DNA of 6,209 nt from Alphaproteobacteria bacterium (GTDB taxonomy: Bacteria > Pseudomonadota > Alphaproteobacteria > Rhizobiales > Aestuariivirgaceae), in NCBI GenBank assembly GCA_020441605.1, contig JAGRLX010000270.1, positions 1-6,209 on the forward strand, given 5' to 3'. Position numbers and translations under genes: made by a program. The first letter of the stretch is position 1; the number at the start of each line of letters is the position of its first letter. The notes under the pieces were generated by a model. It ran no database searches. It saw only the letters and a program-made list of their open reading frames with translations, and was not told where the DNA came from. Shown piece by piece: positions 1-5,927 of this stretch.

Positions 1-286
1 CTCTGCACGACCGGCGCGGTGTCGCGGCCAGACGCCGCCAGCGCCAACCTGTCAGTGACATGCTCGGCCGCAATCGTTGGATATTCGCATTCTGCTGTCA
101 CTTCGAACTATCGAGGACCTGCGGGATGAGCGTGGCAGCGACATCTGCAACCAGACGATCCGGTTCGGTTGGCCCAGGTTCAGTCCGCTGCCTGCGCAGA
201 TGCGGGCCGCATCGCATACATTACGCTCTGGCTCCTTGCCGGCAATGCAGTCCCCAGCGCTTCACTACCGGTGGCCGTGATGGCCT
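1..286. other. Left-edge region without an intact gene
   Basis: Apart from the transposase-like fragment at about 77-205, I recognise nothing here. Bases 1-76 and 206-286 contain only short open frames with no recognisable protein motif on either strand. They may be decayed flanks of the mobile element or the edge of a gene lying mostly outside the window. Confidence 0.4.
77..205 (+). pseudogene. Degenerate IS6-type transposase fragment (N-terminal region)
   Basis: The plus-strand frame from the TTG at 77 reads LSLRTIEDLRDERG followed shortly by DICNQTIRFGWPRF. From memory this resembles the helix-turn-helix segment near the N-terminus of IS6-family transposases (pattern LSxRDVEDLLAERGIDxxxETVRxWxxRFGP). 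The similarity fades after about 205, no DDE catalytic region follows, and no start codon with a ribosome binding site is seen. I therefore read it as a mutated remnant of a mobile element. No terminal inverted repeat could be identified. The call rests on a short remembered pattern; it could be a chance or more distant similarity. Confidence 0.45.
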
Positions 287-598
287 TTACCGCAAGAGAA
301 GAACCGGCACTTTGCACGTGCGCATCATCTCGGTTGTCGTTGAGCCAATCACCAGACTGCGGATTCGGCTGTGCCCATAGGCACCCATGACGAGCATGCC
401 AAAGCCTTCCTCTTCGACCATCTTTCCAAGTTCCACTTCGGGCTGACCTGACGTAATCCGCGTGTCCGCCACAATCCCGCCCGCTGCGAGACAGGCCCTC
501 GCATCCGCAAGCCCCTTCCGGACCCCCTTTGTTTCCGATCCAACGGTCACAATCGTAACCGGCAGATCCGCAAAGAAGGAACTGCAAGATCTGGACAT
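287..598 (-). pseudogene. Universal stress protein (UspA family), C-terminal half only
   Basis: Recognisable protein starts at about base 571 (ADLPVTIVTVGSE) and ends in a typical Usp C-terminus (CKVPVLLLR, stop TAA at 289-287). The nucleotide-binding motif G-x2-G-x9-G-S/T is present as GAYGHSRIRSLVIGST. Related alphaproteobacterial proteins are usually tandem two-domain Usp proteins of roughly 270-290 residues, so only the last third or so is here. The possible ATG at 598 has no convincing ribosome binding site, an in-frame stop lies six codons upstream, and the first residues (MSRSCSSFF) do not look like a Usp. This is most likely a 5'-truncated remnant. Usp proteins bind ATP and support survival under stress or low oxygen; this piece is probably non-functional. 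Confidence 0.75.
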
Positions 599-653
599 CA
601 GAGCCTGACAGATTCATCCTCAACCCGATCCACCAGATGCCGGGACTGAACAC

Positions 654-761
654 CTAGTCGACCGGCAGGGACAGATGCGCGCGCGGCATTTCGGACAAGT
701 CGGCGATCTCTCGCTGGGGGCTGAGGTGATGGCGCTGATCGGCGAGAAGGCGGTGCAGTGA
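654..761 (+). pseudogene. C-terminal remnant of a thioredoxin-like (redoxin) protein
   Basis: A 35-codon stretch beginning LVDRQGQMRARHFGQ and ending before TGA at 759-761 resembles the last strand and helix of peroxiredoxin/TlpA-type thioredoxin-fold proteins, where a segment like TFLVDRxGxIRxxHxG is followed by a C-terminal helix. The CxxC or peroxidatic cysteine region that should lie upstream is absent; the frame is open back to about 611 but that part resembles nothing I know. No start codon or ribosome binding site is apparent. It points away from the Usp fragment on its left and converges with nnrS on its right. Family assignment is tentative because the segment is so short. Confidence 0.4.
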
Positions 762-763
762 CG

Positions 764-790
764 CGGTCCGCTCTGACCGATCTCGGACCG
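764..790. terminator. Stem-loop between convergent gene ends (possible weak terminator)
   Basis: A 7-bp perfect inverted repeat (CGGTCCG at 764-770, CGGACCG at 784-790) with a 13-base loop lies between the end of the redoxin-like remnant (761) and the nnrS stop codon (811-809). Its position suits a bidirectional terminator for convergent genes. Neither side carries a long T-run (only CTTT after it on the plus strand), so termination activity is uncertain. Confidence 0.3.
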
Positions 791-808
791 GGGGCTTTCA
801 TTCGCTGA

Positions 809-1986
809 TCACTTCCTGCGCTTGGGCCGCAGGGTCGCGGGACCGTAGCGCAGCGCGAAGCCGCCGAAGGCGGCGATCCAGGCGAGGCCGGAGAGCACGT
901 GCAGCACATGCGCCTGATCGAACCAGACACCCGCCATGACCCCCGCGAGGACCGCCGTGAGCAGCGCGAGGTAGATCGCAAGCGTGCTGCCGTCCGCCCG
1001 CAGCGCCTGCCCGGTATGGCCGAGCGTGGCGCGGGTCATCACGGCCATGGTCATCAGCCCGATCGCGCCCGCCATCCAGAGATGCTGGGCTGCCGCCCCG
1101 TGTAAGTAACCGGGCAGAAGGATCGACACGGCCAGTGCGAAGGCGCCGAGCGGCAGGAAGAGATAGCCGAGATGCAGGATCCACACCAGCGGTTCGGCTA
1201 TGGTCCGGTGCCCGGCCCAGCGGGCGAGCCGCGCCAGATGCACCGCCCCGGTCGCGATCAGCAGCGCTGCCGTCACCTGCGACGCCAGTGCGGCGATCAA
1301 TGCCAGAAGCGCGATCCCGTCGAACCGCTGCATCGGCGGTGTTGGCAACCGCCCCGGATTGTGGCTTGCCAGCCAGTTTCGGGTGAATGACGGGATGATG
1401 CGTCCGCCGATGATCGCGATCATCATCAGCGTGGCACCCAGGCCAGTGCGAAACCCGTAGCCCCCCGCGGCAGGGACGCCCCGCGCCGCCTCCCAGTGGA
1501 AGAGCGCGTTCGCGACGGCGAAGGTTGTGAACAGGAGCAGCTGGATCAGGTTGCGCCAATTCCGCCCGGCAATGATCTCGCGCGCAAGGTAGCCGATCAG
1601 CGCCACCGGCAAGGCAAGATCGGCGAGCGCCACCGCAAGGGGGGCAGAGCCTCCGAGAACAGCAGCGCCGCCCGCCCGATGATCCAGAGCGCGAACAGCG
1701 CGCCGAGTGGCCAGCCGACGATCGGCAACTTTCCGGTCCAGTTGGGCACCGCGGTCAGAAGGAATCCCGCGAAGACGGCGGACAGATAGCCAAACAGAAA
1801 CGCATGGGCGTGCCAGCTGACCGCATCGAACCGGGTGGGGAGCTCAAGGGCCCCGGACAGCATCGGAATCCAGAGCGCCATGCCGAGCGCAGCCCATAAT
1901 CCGGCGCCGAGAAAGAAGGGGCGGAACCCGAAGCTGAGGATCGCGGGGTCGCGCCAGGCGCGCATCATTTCGGCGGAGCTGCTCAT
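809..1986 (-). pseudogene. nnrS: NnrS family heme-copper membrane protein, frameshifted as read
   Basis: NnrS is a polytopic inner-membrane heme/copper protein associated with nitric oxide tolerance in denitrifiers and pathogens. The first part (ATG 1986) carries FRPFFLGAG, WHAHAFLFGYLSAVFAGF and LLTAVPNWTG; the second part, in another frame, carries LFHWEAARG, GGRIIPSFTRNWL, HLGYLFLPLGA and a VMTRATLGHTG motif near the C-terminus. These are the conserved histidine-rich blocks of the family in the right order. Adding one base in the G6 run at 1639-1644 joins them smoothly as EALPPLAVALADLALP and gives 392 residues, the usual family size, with many hydrophobic segments consistent with about 12 membrane helices. 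As read, the first frame ends after 129 residues. The start overlaps the cyclo-ligase stop by 4 bases (ATGA), implying translational coupling; this is the last gene of the operon. The break may be real or a homopolymer sequencing error. Confidence 0.9.
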
Positions 1987-2690
1987 TCGTCAGGCCGTGA
2001 AAACCTGATCCCGGCTTCGGTCAGGATGAGATCGAGGGGGATGTCGTGGGGTTGCGGAAAGATCGTCGGAATCCGAGCCGATTCGAACCCGATCCCGATC
2101 ACAATGGGGCCGGGTTTCAGCGCCGCCAGCGTGCGGTCGAAATAGCCGCCGCCATAGCCGAGGCGATAGCCATCAGCCGTCCAGCCGACGAGAGGGGCAA
2201 GGGCGATGTCGGGTGTCACGGCGGGCGCGTCCGGGGGCGGGACGAGGATGTTCCAGTCGCCGCGCACCATGCGGGTTTCTGGCGTCCAGCAACGGAAGGT
2301 CAGCGGCGTGGCCCTGGTCTCGACGAGTGGCAGAGCGACTGTCACGCCGGCCTGATGAAGCTCGGCCATCAGCGGGCGCAGGGCGGGCTCGCCCTTGATC
2401 GGCCAGTAGGCGGAAAAGACCATACCCCGTGCCCCGCCAAAGCGGTCTTGCAACAGCTGCCGCAGATGCCCGGCCAGCGCCTTGTCGATCTCCTTGCGCT
2501 CGGCGACCGACAGGGTCAGGCGTGCGTCGCGCAGGCGGGTGCGTTCGGCTTTGCGCCAGCGGGCCACATCCCGTGCCTGTTCGGGATCGACGGCCAGCGG
2601 GTCGAAATAATCCGGCGCGACCTCTGCGGCATAGCAGGGCGGCGAGGAAAACCCGCTTTGGCAGCGGTAGCTTTTGAATTCGTCACTCAT
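1983..2690 (-). CDS. 5-formyltetrahydrofolate cyclo-ligase family protein with N-terminal extension
   Basis: This 235-residue protein belongs to the MTHFS family, which converts 5-formyl-THF to 5,10-methenyl-THF with ATP in the cytosol. The signature loop YRLGYGGGYFDRTL is at residues 175-188, the ATP/folate region FSAYWPIKGEPALRPL at 92-107, NILVPPP at 147-153 and PHDIPLDLILTE at 214-225. The typical family member is about 180-200 residues; here about 40 residues (with SSPPCYAAEV at 15-24) precede the usual start, which falls near DVARWRKAER. I recall similar extensions in alphaproteobacterial homologues. The ATG overlaps the nitronate monooxygenase stop by 4 bases (ATGA), and its own stop overlaps the nnrS start the same way. 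The housekeeping copy in proteobacteria often lies elsewhere (near 6S RNA), so this may be a specialised paralogue for stress. The reaction is known for the family; the stress role is inference. Confidence 0.93.
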   Translation of the reverse strand: MSDEFKSYRCQSGFSSPPCYAAEVAPDYFDPLAVDPEQARDVARWRKAERTRLRDARLTLSVAERKEIDKALAGHLRQLLQDRFGGARGMVFSAYWPIKGEPALRPLMAELHQAGVTVALPLVETRATPLTFRCWTPETRMVRGDWNILVPPPDAPAVTPDIALAPLVGWTADGYRLGYGGGYFDRTLAALKPGPIVIGIGFESARIPTIFPQPHDIPLDLILTEAGIRFSRPDE

Positions 2691-3721
2691 GGCATTGGCC
2701 CGGCGTCGGTTCGAACCGCGCCGTTCAGAATTTCGCGGGCCTGTGCGGCCATATCTGCTAGCCGTATGGCGGCAGGCGGGACATCGTTGATCGCGCCCGC
2801 GCCCTGTCCGGCATAGAGCGCCATCGCTTCCAGGTTACCAGTTGTTGTCCGCAGGGGCGAATCCGTACTGAAGCGCAGGCGTTTTTGGTCTCCGTCGCAC
2901 GCGATAACTTCGCGCGGGAGGCTGTCAGGATCGTGGCCCAGGTACCGTCCTTCCAGCCTTTCGGTCACGCTGTTGGCGATTGCCCGGACCGCGGCGCCCT
3001 TTGGCCAGTTTAGAACAAAGACATCCGTCAGGACTGTGTCGTCACCCGTGGCCCCGACGACGCGGGACTTGTGATATGGGTGGGCGTAGGACTCCTCCGT
3101 TGCCAGAAAGGCCGTCCCGCATTGCACGCCATGGGCACCGATCGCCACGGCGGCGGCCAGCCCCGCGCCCGTTGCAATCCCGCCCGAGACCACAACGGGC
3201 AGGTCAGTTTGTGCGATGATGCGTTCAGCCAGTCCGAAGGCCCGGTCCCGCCCGTGGACATGGCCGCCAGCCTCGATGCCCTGCGCGATGATCACATCCA
3301 CCCCGGCTTCTTCGGCGCGCCGCGCCGCCTCAAACGTTCCGACCTGATGCAACACAAGGCAGCCGGCACGTTTCACGCGGGCCACCACTTCCGGCATCAC
3401 GTCCCAGAAAAAACTGAAGGCCGGCACGCCAAGATCGAGGCAGCAGGCGATTTGGTCGTCGAGCAGTCCGGGCTCCGTCGCCGCCGGGATCAGATTGACG
3501 GCAAAGGACCGGTCGGTCGCTTTCCGGAGTGCAGAAATCTCTGCAACGATCAGGGCCGGGTCTTCGCGCACCATGCCCAAGATCCCATACCCGCCGGCAT
3601 TGGCGACGGCTGCCGCAAGTTCCCAACGGGACACGCCGCCCATTCCGGCCAGCAGCACGGGTAGATCGCATTCCAGCAGGTCGCAAAGTGGCGTGTGCAG
3701 CGAGTTCGTTTGTCGGTCCAC
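2687..3721 (-). CDS. Nitronate monooxygenase family FMN protein
   Basis: A 344-residue TIM-barrel flavoprotein of the nitronate monooxygenase (formerly 2-nitropropane dioxygenase) family, which oxidises toxic alkyl nitronates such as propionate 3-nitronate using FMN and oxygen. With the GTG start at 3721, the motif QGIEAGGH is at residues 147-154, its histidine being the expected active-site residue, and the FMN phosphate-binding segments are GGIATG (180-185) and GTAFLATEES (202-211). The N-terminal HTPLCDLLECDLPVLLAGMGG block is typical. I prefer GTG at 3721: it overlaps the DUF488 stop by one base (TAGTG) and has GGGAGGAG about 8 bases upstream. An ATG at 3748 would add nine residues (MAGPGGADI) but spans that ribosome binding site. 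The stop overlaps the next start (ATGA). In this operon it may detoxify nitro-compounds formed under NO stress; that role is inference, and related enoyl-ACP reductase activity (FabK) cannot be excluded. Confidence 0.92.
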   Translation of the reverse strand: MDRQTNSLHTPLCDLLECDLPVLLAGMGGVSRWELAAAVANAGGYGILGMVREDPALIVAEISALRKATDRSFAVNLIPAATEPGLLDDQIACCLDLGVPAFSFFWDVMPEVVARVKRAGCLVLHQVGTFEAARRAEEAGVDVIIAQGIEAGGHVHGRDRAFGLAERIIAQTDLPVVVSGGIATGAGLAAAVAIGAHGVQCGTAFLATEESYAHPYHKSRVVGATGDDTVLTDVFVLNWPKGAAVRAIANSVTERLEGRYLGHDPDSLPREVIACDGDQKRLRFSTDSPLRTTTGNLEAMALYAGQGAGAINDVPPAAIRLADMAAQAREILNGAVRTDAGPMP

Positions 3722-4128
3722 TATGTCCGCTCCTCCCGGTCCAGCCATTGGCGCAGGTAATCGCGCAACACGATGGCGTTATTACGTGTCTCCTCTTTCG
3801 AGGCATAAAGCAAAGTGACGACGCCTTCACGAGCGGATTGAGCAAGCTCCCGGACGAGGTTGTCATGGGTGTCAAGTTCGGCGCGATAGCGCGAGCAAAA
3901 CGCGCGCCATTCGTCCGGGTGACCATGAAACCAGTGCCTCAGGTCATTGCTCGGCGCGATTTCCTTATACCAGCACGATAGTCGGGCACGATCCTTCGCG
4001 ATACCGCGCGGCCAGAGACGGTCGACCAGAATCCGCTTGCCGTCCGACACGCGTGCGGCGCGATAGATCCGCTTGACGCGAATGCGCTCGCCGGGGGTCT
4101 CGGGGACAGGAGGCGTTGCCCGTGGCAT
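3721..4128 (-). CDS. DUF488 family protein (YeaO-like)
   Basis: A 135-residue protein of the DUF488/YeaO family, whose biochemical function I do not know. Conserved blocks are VKRIY (18-22), VDRLWPRGIAK (35-45), W53 with EIAPSNDLRHWF (57-68), and TLLYASKEETRNNAIVL (105-121). Length is close to the usual 115-130 residues, with a short proline-rich N-terminus before the domain. The ATG at 4128 shares one base with the stop of the upstream CMD-family gene (TGATG), so it is probably translated by coupling; a TTG one codon earlier is less likely. Its stop overlaps the GTG start of the nitronate monooxygenase by one base. No signal peptide or membrane segment, so it should be cytosolic. Membership of an apparent NO-response operon is the only functional clue. 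Confidence 0.9.
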   Translation of the reverse strand: MPRATPPVPETPGERIRVKRIYRAARVSDGKRILVDRLWPRGIAKDRARLSCWYKEIAPSNDLRHWFHGHPDEWRAFCSRYRAELDTHDNLVRELAQSAREGVVTLLYASKEETRNNAIVLRDYLRQWLDREERT

Positions 4129-4471
4129 CAACTGTCCGGCTTTTCTGTGTCGCCGACCACCTCCACCGCCTTCAGCGCATGGGCCCAGGAGGCTCCGGCG
4201 CGCATCTCGGAGGCAACCCAGATCGCCTCCATGATCTGTTCGCCCGAGGCGCCTCGCGTTTTGCCGCCTTCACATGGCCCTCGATGCATCATGGGCATTG
4301 GGTCACATGCGCGATCGCCACGGCGATCAGCTGCTTGGTGTGTGTGTCGAGCGCCCCTTCGGCGAACACCGCCTTCGAGAACGCGCGGAAGGCGTCTTCG
4401 GTACCAGGTGCCAGAGCATGACGCCGGTCTACAAGGTCCCTTGTCGCTTTGGGCAGATGCAGGTCAGCCAT
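4128..4471 (-). pseudogene. AhpD-like carboxymuconolactone decarboxylase family gene, disrupted as read
   Basis: The restored product is about 114 residues, starting MADLHLPKATRDLVDRR. It matches the AhpD/CMD family of small all-helical proteins that use a CxxC pair and a nearby His for peroxide-linked redox chemistry. The readable part carries DTHTKQLIAVAIAHVTQCP; an in-frame TGA (4291-4289) then falls where the CPYC or CPWC motif should continue, followed in the same frame by CIEGHVKAAKR. After that a one-base deletion near 4249-4254 shifts the frame; restoring a base gives GASGEQIMEAIWVASEM and a tail ending EKPDS. Two separate lesions suggest decay, unless both are sequencing errors. The ATG overlaps the upstream RIC stop by 8 bases (ATGGCTGA) with AAGGGG upstream; the end overlaps the DUF488 start by one base. 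Family assignment is firm; the intact protein's substrate is unknown. Confidence 0.85.
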
Positions 4472-4949
4472 GGGTGGCCCCTTGCGTTTCGAATTGAGGG
4501 AACAGAACGTCTTTTTCCAAGTGGATATAGGTCGCGAGGTCATCAAGGAATTCGCCAATCCCGTCATAGAGCCGCGTCCAGCTTCGGCAGGCGCCGTCCG
4601 GCAAAGTCAGGCCGTTCGTCAGTTGCCGGACCTGTTCGACGTCTGCTTCGTGATCGTCGTGATCCGCGCGCATCGCCGCGATCGGCGCATCCAGCCCTTC
4701 GGTCGCTTTGCGAATGGTGGGAAACTGGATCAGCTTTTCCTTTTTCATGTGCACCTCAAGCTCGCCAATCATCTGGCGCAGCAGTTCGGCCAGACGGGCG
4801 GGAACATCCTCCTGCCCGGCATGCACGGTTTCAACCGTTGCCGACAGTACCGCCAGTTCCGGAAGCTGGGCGCGGTGCTTCGCGTGATACTCCGTCTCGA
4901 TATAGCGGGTGAGGTCGGCGGGATCCTGCGGGGGTATCGGTTTCGTCAT
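4464..4949 (-). CDS. RIC/YtfE-like hemerythrin-domain protein (short form)
   Basis: A 161-residue di-iron hemerythrin-like protein of the RIC (repair of iron centres; YtfE/ScdA/DnrN) family, which protects or rebuilds Fe-S clusters after NO or oxidative damage. Aligned by eye to E. coli YtfE from memory, the iron ligands correspond to H22 (YHAKHRAQLPEL), H43 (VETVH), H67 and E71 (HMKKEKLIQFP), H97 (ADHDDHEAD) and E145 (YIHLEKDVLFP). The position of YtfE His204 is Tyr141 here, with H143 two residues on. The ScdA_N domain of about 70 residues found at the N-terminus of YtfE is absent. The ATG at 4949 has AAAGGAG about 7 bases upstream, and the gene begins 15 bp after the hemoglobin stop. Cytosolic. 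The role in NO damage repair is inferred from family and operon; the Tyr substitution raises doubt about a standard di-iron site. Confidence 0.9.
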   Translation of the reverse strand: MTKPIPPQDPADLTRYIETEYHAKHRAQLPELAVLSATVETVHAGQEDVPARLAELLRQMIGELEVHMKKEKLIQFPTIRKATEGLDAPIAAMRADHDDHEADVEQVRQLTNGLTLPDGACRSWTRLYDGIGEFLDDLATYIHLEKDVLFPQFETQGATHG

Positions 4950-4964
4950 GTCGGTCTCCTTTGG

Positions 4965-5408
4965 TCAGAGCAGGGACGGAACCGTGCGGGGTTTGGCGTC
5001 CTCGATGGCCATATGCAGCGAGCGGGCGATCCGCTCCGCGCGCTCGACGACATACGCGGCACCTTCAGGCGTACAGGTCTCGGCCGCGGTTTCGCGAAAC
5101 AGAGCCAGCCAGCGTTCGAAATGCGCCCATTCGACCGGCAGGCCGACATGGGCCGGCACCGGTGCGCCATGATAGCGACCGGTCATCAGCGCGACCGAAG
5201 ACCAGAATGCCACCATGCGGTCCAGATGTGGGCCCCAGTCGGAAATCCGGGCCGCGAAGATCGGACCGAGAACCGCGTCGGCGCGCACCTTGTCATAGAA
5301 GCGGTGCACCAGGTGGGTCAGCTTATCTTCCCCCAGGCCGGTCAGCGCCATGATCTCGGTGGTCATTTGCGGCCGGGCGGAAGTGATCTGTGGTTCAACG
5401 GAAGACAT
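4965..5408 (-). CDS. Group III truncated hemoglobin
   Basis: A 147-residue globin of the group III truncated family (Campylobacter Ctb type), heme proteins that bind O2 and NO and are tied to nitrosative stress. With ATG at 5408, likely key residues are B10 Tyr38 (HRFYDKV), E7 His61 (DWGPHLDRM), proximal F8 His87 (PAHVGLP) and G8 Trp100 (HFERWLALF); the blocks VLGPIFAARI (46-55) and FWSSVALMTGRYHG (68-81) are typical of the group. ATG 5408 has GAGG six bases upstream; ATG 5366 would remove 14 non-conserved residues and is an alternative. Starting further upstream would run through the operator. It is the first gene of the leftward operon, 46 bp from the palindrome at 5455-5477, so it should respond most directly to NsrR. 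Whether it acts as an NO dioxygenase or an NO/O2 sensor cannot be told from sequence. Confidence 0.93.
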   Translation of the reverse strand: MSSVEPQITSARPQMTTEIMALTGLGEDKLTHLVHRFYDKVRADAVLGPIFAARISDWGPHLDRMVAFWSSVALMTGRYHGAPVPAHVGLPVEWAHFERWLALFRETAAETCTPEGAAYVVERAERIARSLHMAIEDAKPRTVPSLL

Positions 5409-5430
5409 AGGAGGCCTCGCGAGTTTTAGC

Positions 5431-5458
5431 TTGAGTCTCAGGCTACATCCGTTAAATT
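5431..5458 (+). promoter_or_regulatory. Possible nsrR promoter
   Basis: A sigma70-like pair, TTGAGT (5431-5436) and TAAATT (5453-5458), is separated by 16 bases. Transcription would start near 5465, inside the palindrome, so a bound repressor would block it, consistent with autoregulation. The -10 match is only 4 of 6, hence low confidence. Confidence 0.3.
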
Positions 5459-5477
5459 GGTATTGTAAATACCAATT
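5455..5477. promoter_or_regulatory. Perfect 23-bp palindrome, probable NsrR operator
   Basis: Left arm AATTGGTATT (5455-5464), spacer GTA, right arm AATACCAATT (5468-5477): a perfect 10-3-10 inverted repeat, AT-rich in a GC-rich setting. It lies between the divergent starts of nsrR (16 bp away) and the hemoglobin gene (46 bp away). The 23-bp symmetric layout is the same as the E. coli NsrR site (11-1-11, half-site about AAnATGCATTT), with a different central half-site. Use by NsrR is inferred from position and symmetry; one site could control both directions. Confidence 0.75.
5462..5467 (-). promoter_or_regulatory. Possible -10 element of the leftward operon
   Basis: On the minus strand the centre of the palindrome reads TACAAT (5467-5462), 5 of 6 to the -10 consensus; transcription would begin near 5455 with a leader of about 47 bases to the hemoglobin ATG. 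No good -35 hexamer is present at 16-18 bases upstream, so the promoter may need an activator or be weak. Its overlap with the operator would suit direct repression. Confidence 0.25.
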
Positions 5478-5493
5478 AAGGGACAAGGGCGAC

Positions 5494-5910
5494 ATGAACC
5501 TCACATCCTTCACTGACTACGGTCTGCGAATGCTGATGCGGATGGCGAGCGCCCCGGATCGGGCGTTCTCAACGGCCGATCTCGCCCTCGAGTTCAAGCT
5601 GTCCCGTAATCACCTGGCAAAGATCATGCAGCGACTGGCACAGGGCGGGGTCGTCGAGACCAGGCGTGGGGTGAACGGCGGCGCTGTTTTGCGGTCCAAG
5701 CCTTCCGAGATCCGGCTTGGGGACGTCGTGCGACTGCTTGAGCAGGGACAGGCGCTGGTTGAGTGTTTCGGGCCGAATGGAGGCGACTGCACCATCGAAG
5801 GCTGTTGCCGTCTGAAGTCCCGACTTTGGCGGGCGGAGGCGCGGTTCATCGAGGCTCTGAACCAATCGACACTCGCGGATATCGCTCTCCCCGAGCGGGC
5901 AGCGGCATGA
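5494..5910 (+). CDS. nsrR: NsrR, Rrf2-family nitric oxide-sensing repressor
   Basis: A 138-residue winged-helix regulator of the Rrf2 family. The N-terminus MNLTSFTDYGLRMLMRMAS is diagnostic of NsrR and fixes the ATG at 5494; upstream codons in the same frame run through the operator and are not coding. The DNA-recognition region is around LSRNHLAKIMQRLAQGG (36-52) and the wing is RRGVNGGAVL (57-66). Cluster-binding cysteines are expected at C91, C99 and C105 (an extra C104 adjoins the last); the spacing between the first two is 8, against 5 in E. coli NsrR, through a GPNGG insertion. NsrR binds DNA with an intact Fe-S cluster and releases it when NO attacks the cluster. It lies back to back with the hemoglobin-to-nnrS operon across a shared palindrome. 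An IS element starts 17 bp after its stop, so its native terminator is not seen. Confidence 0.95.
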   Translation: MNLTSFTDYGLRMLMRMASAPDRAFSTADLALEFKLSRNHLAKIMQRLAQGGVVETRRGVNGGAVLRSKPSEIRLGDVVRLLEQGQALVECFGPNGGDCTIEGCCRLKSRLWRAEARFIEALNQSTLADIALPERAAA

Positions 5911-5927
5911 CCGGGAAGGGGCGGATC

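Noticed and set aside
2046..2816. A 256-codon open frame on the plus strand opposite the cyclo-ligase gene
   Set aside because: Composition is typical of a shadow frame and the minus-strand protein has clear family motifs.
4289..4291. TGA in the CPxC motif as a selenocysteine codon
   Set aside because: AhpD-like selenoproteins are known, but there Sec replaces one of the redox Cys; here the TGA falls at the residue between them and the second Cys is still present. A second frameshifting lesion nearby also favours decay or error. The palindrome at 4245-4256 is a short stem with almost no loop, unlike a bacterial SECIS.
4449..5429. A 326-codon open frame on the plus strand opposite the RIC and hemoglobin genes
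   Set aside because: It is antisense to two well-supported genes, has no recognisable motif, and long antisense frames are common in GC-rich DNA.
5431..5480. FNR/NnrR-type box (TTGAT-N4-ATCAA) in the divergent promoter
   Set aside because: TTG and CAA occur in the palindrome but at the wrong spacing; no proper match was found.
5409..5513. Upstream extension of the hemoglobin frame to 5513
   Set aside because: It would cross the operator and overlap the nsrR start, and the extra residues are not globin-like.
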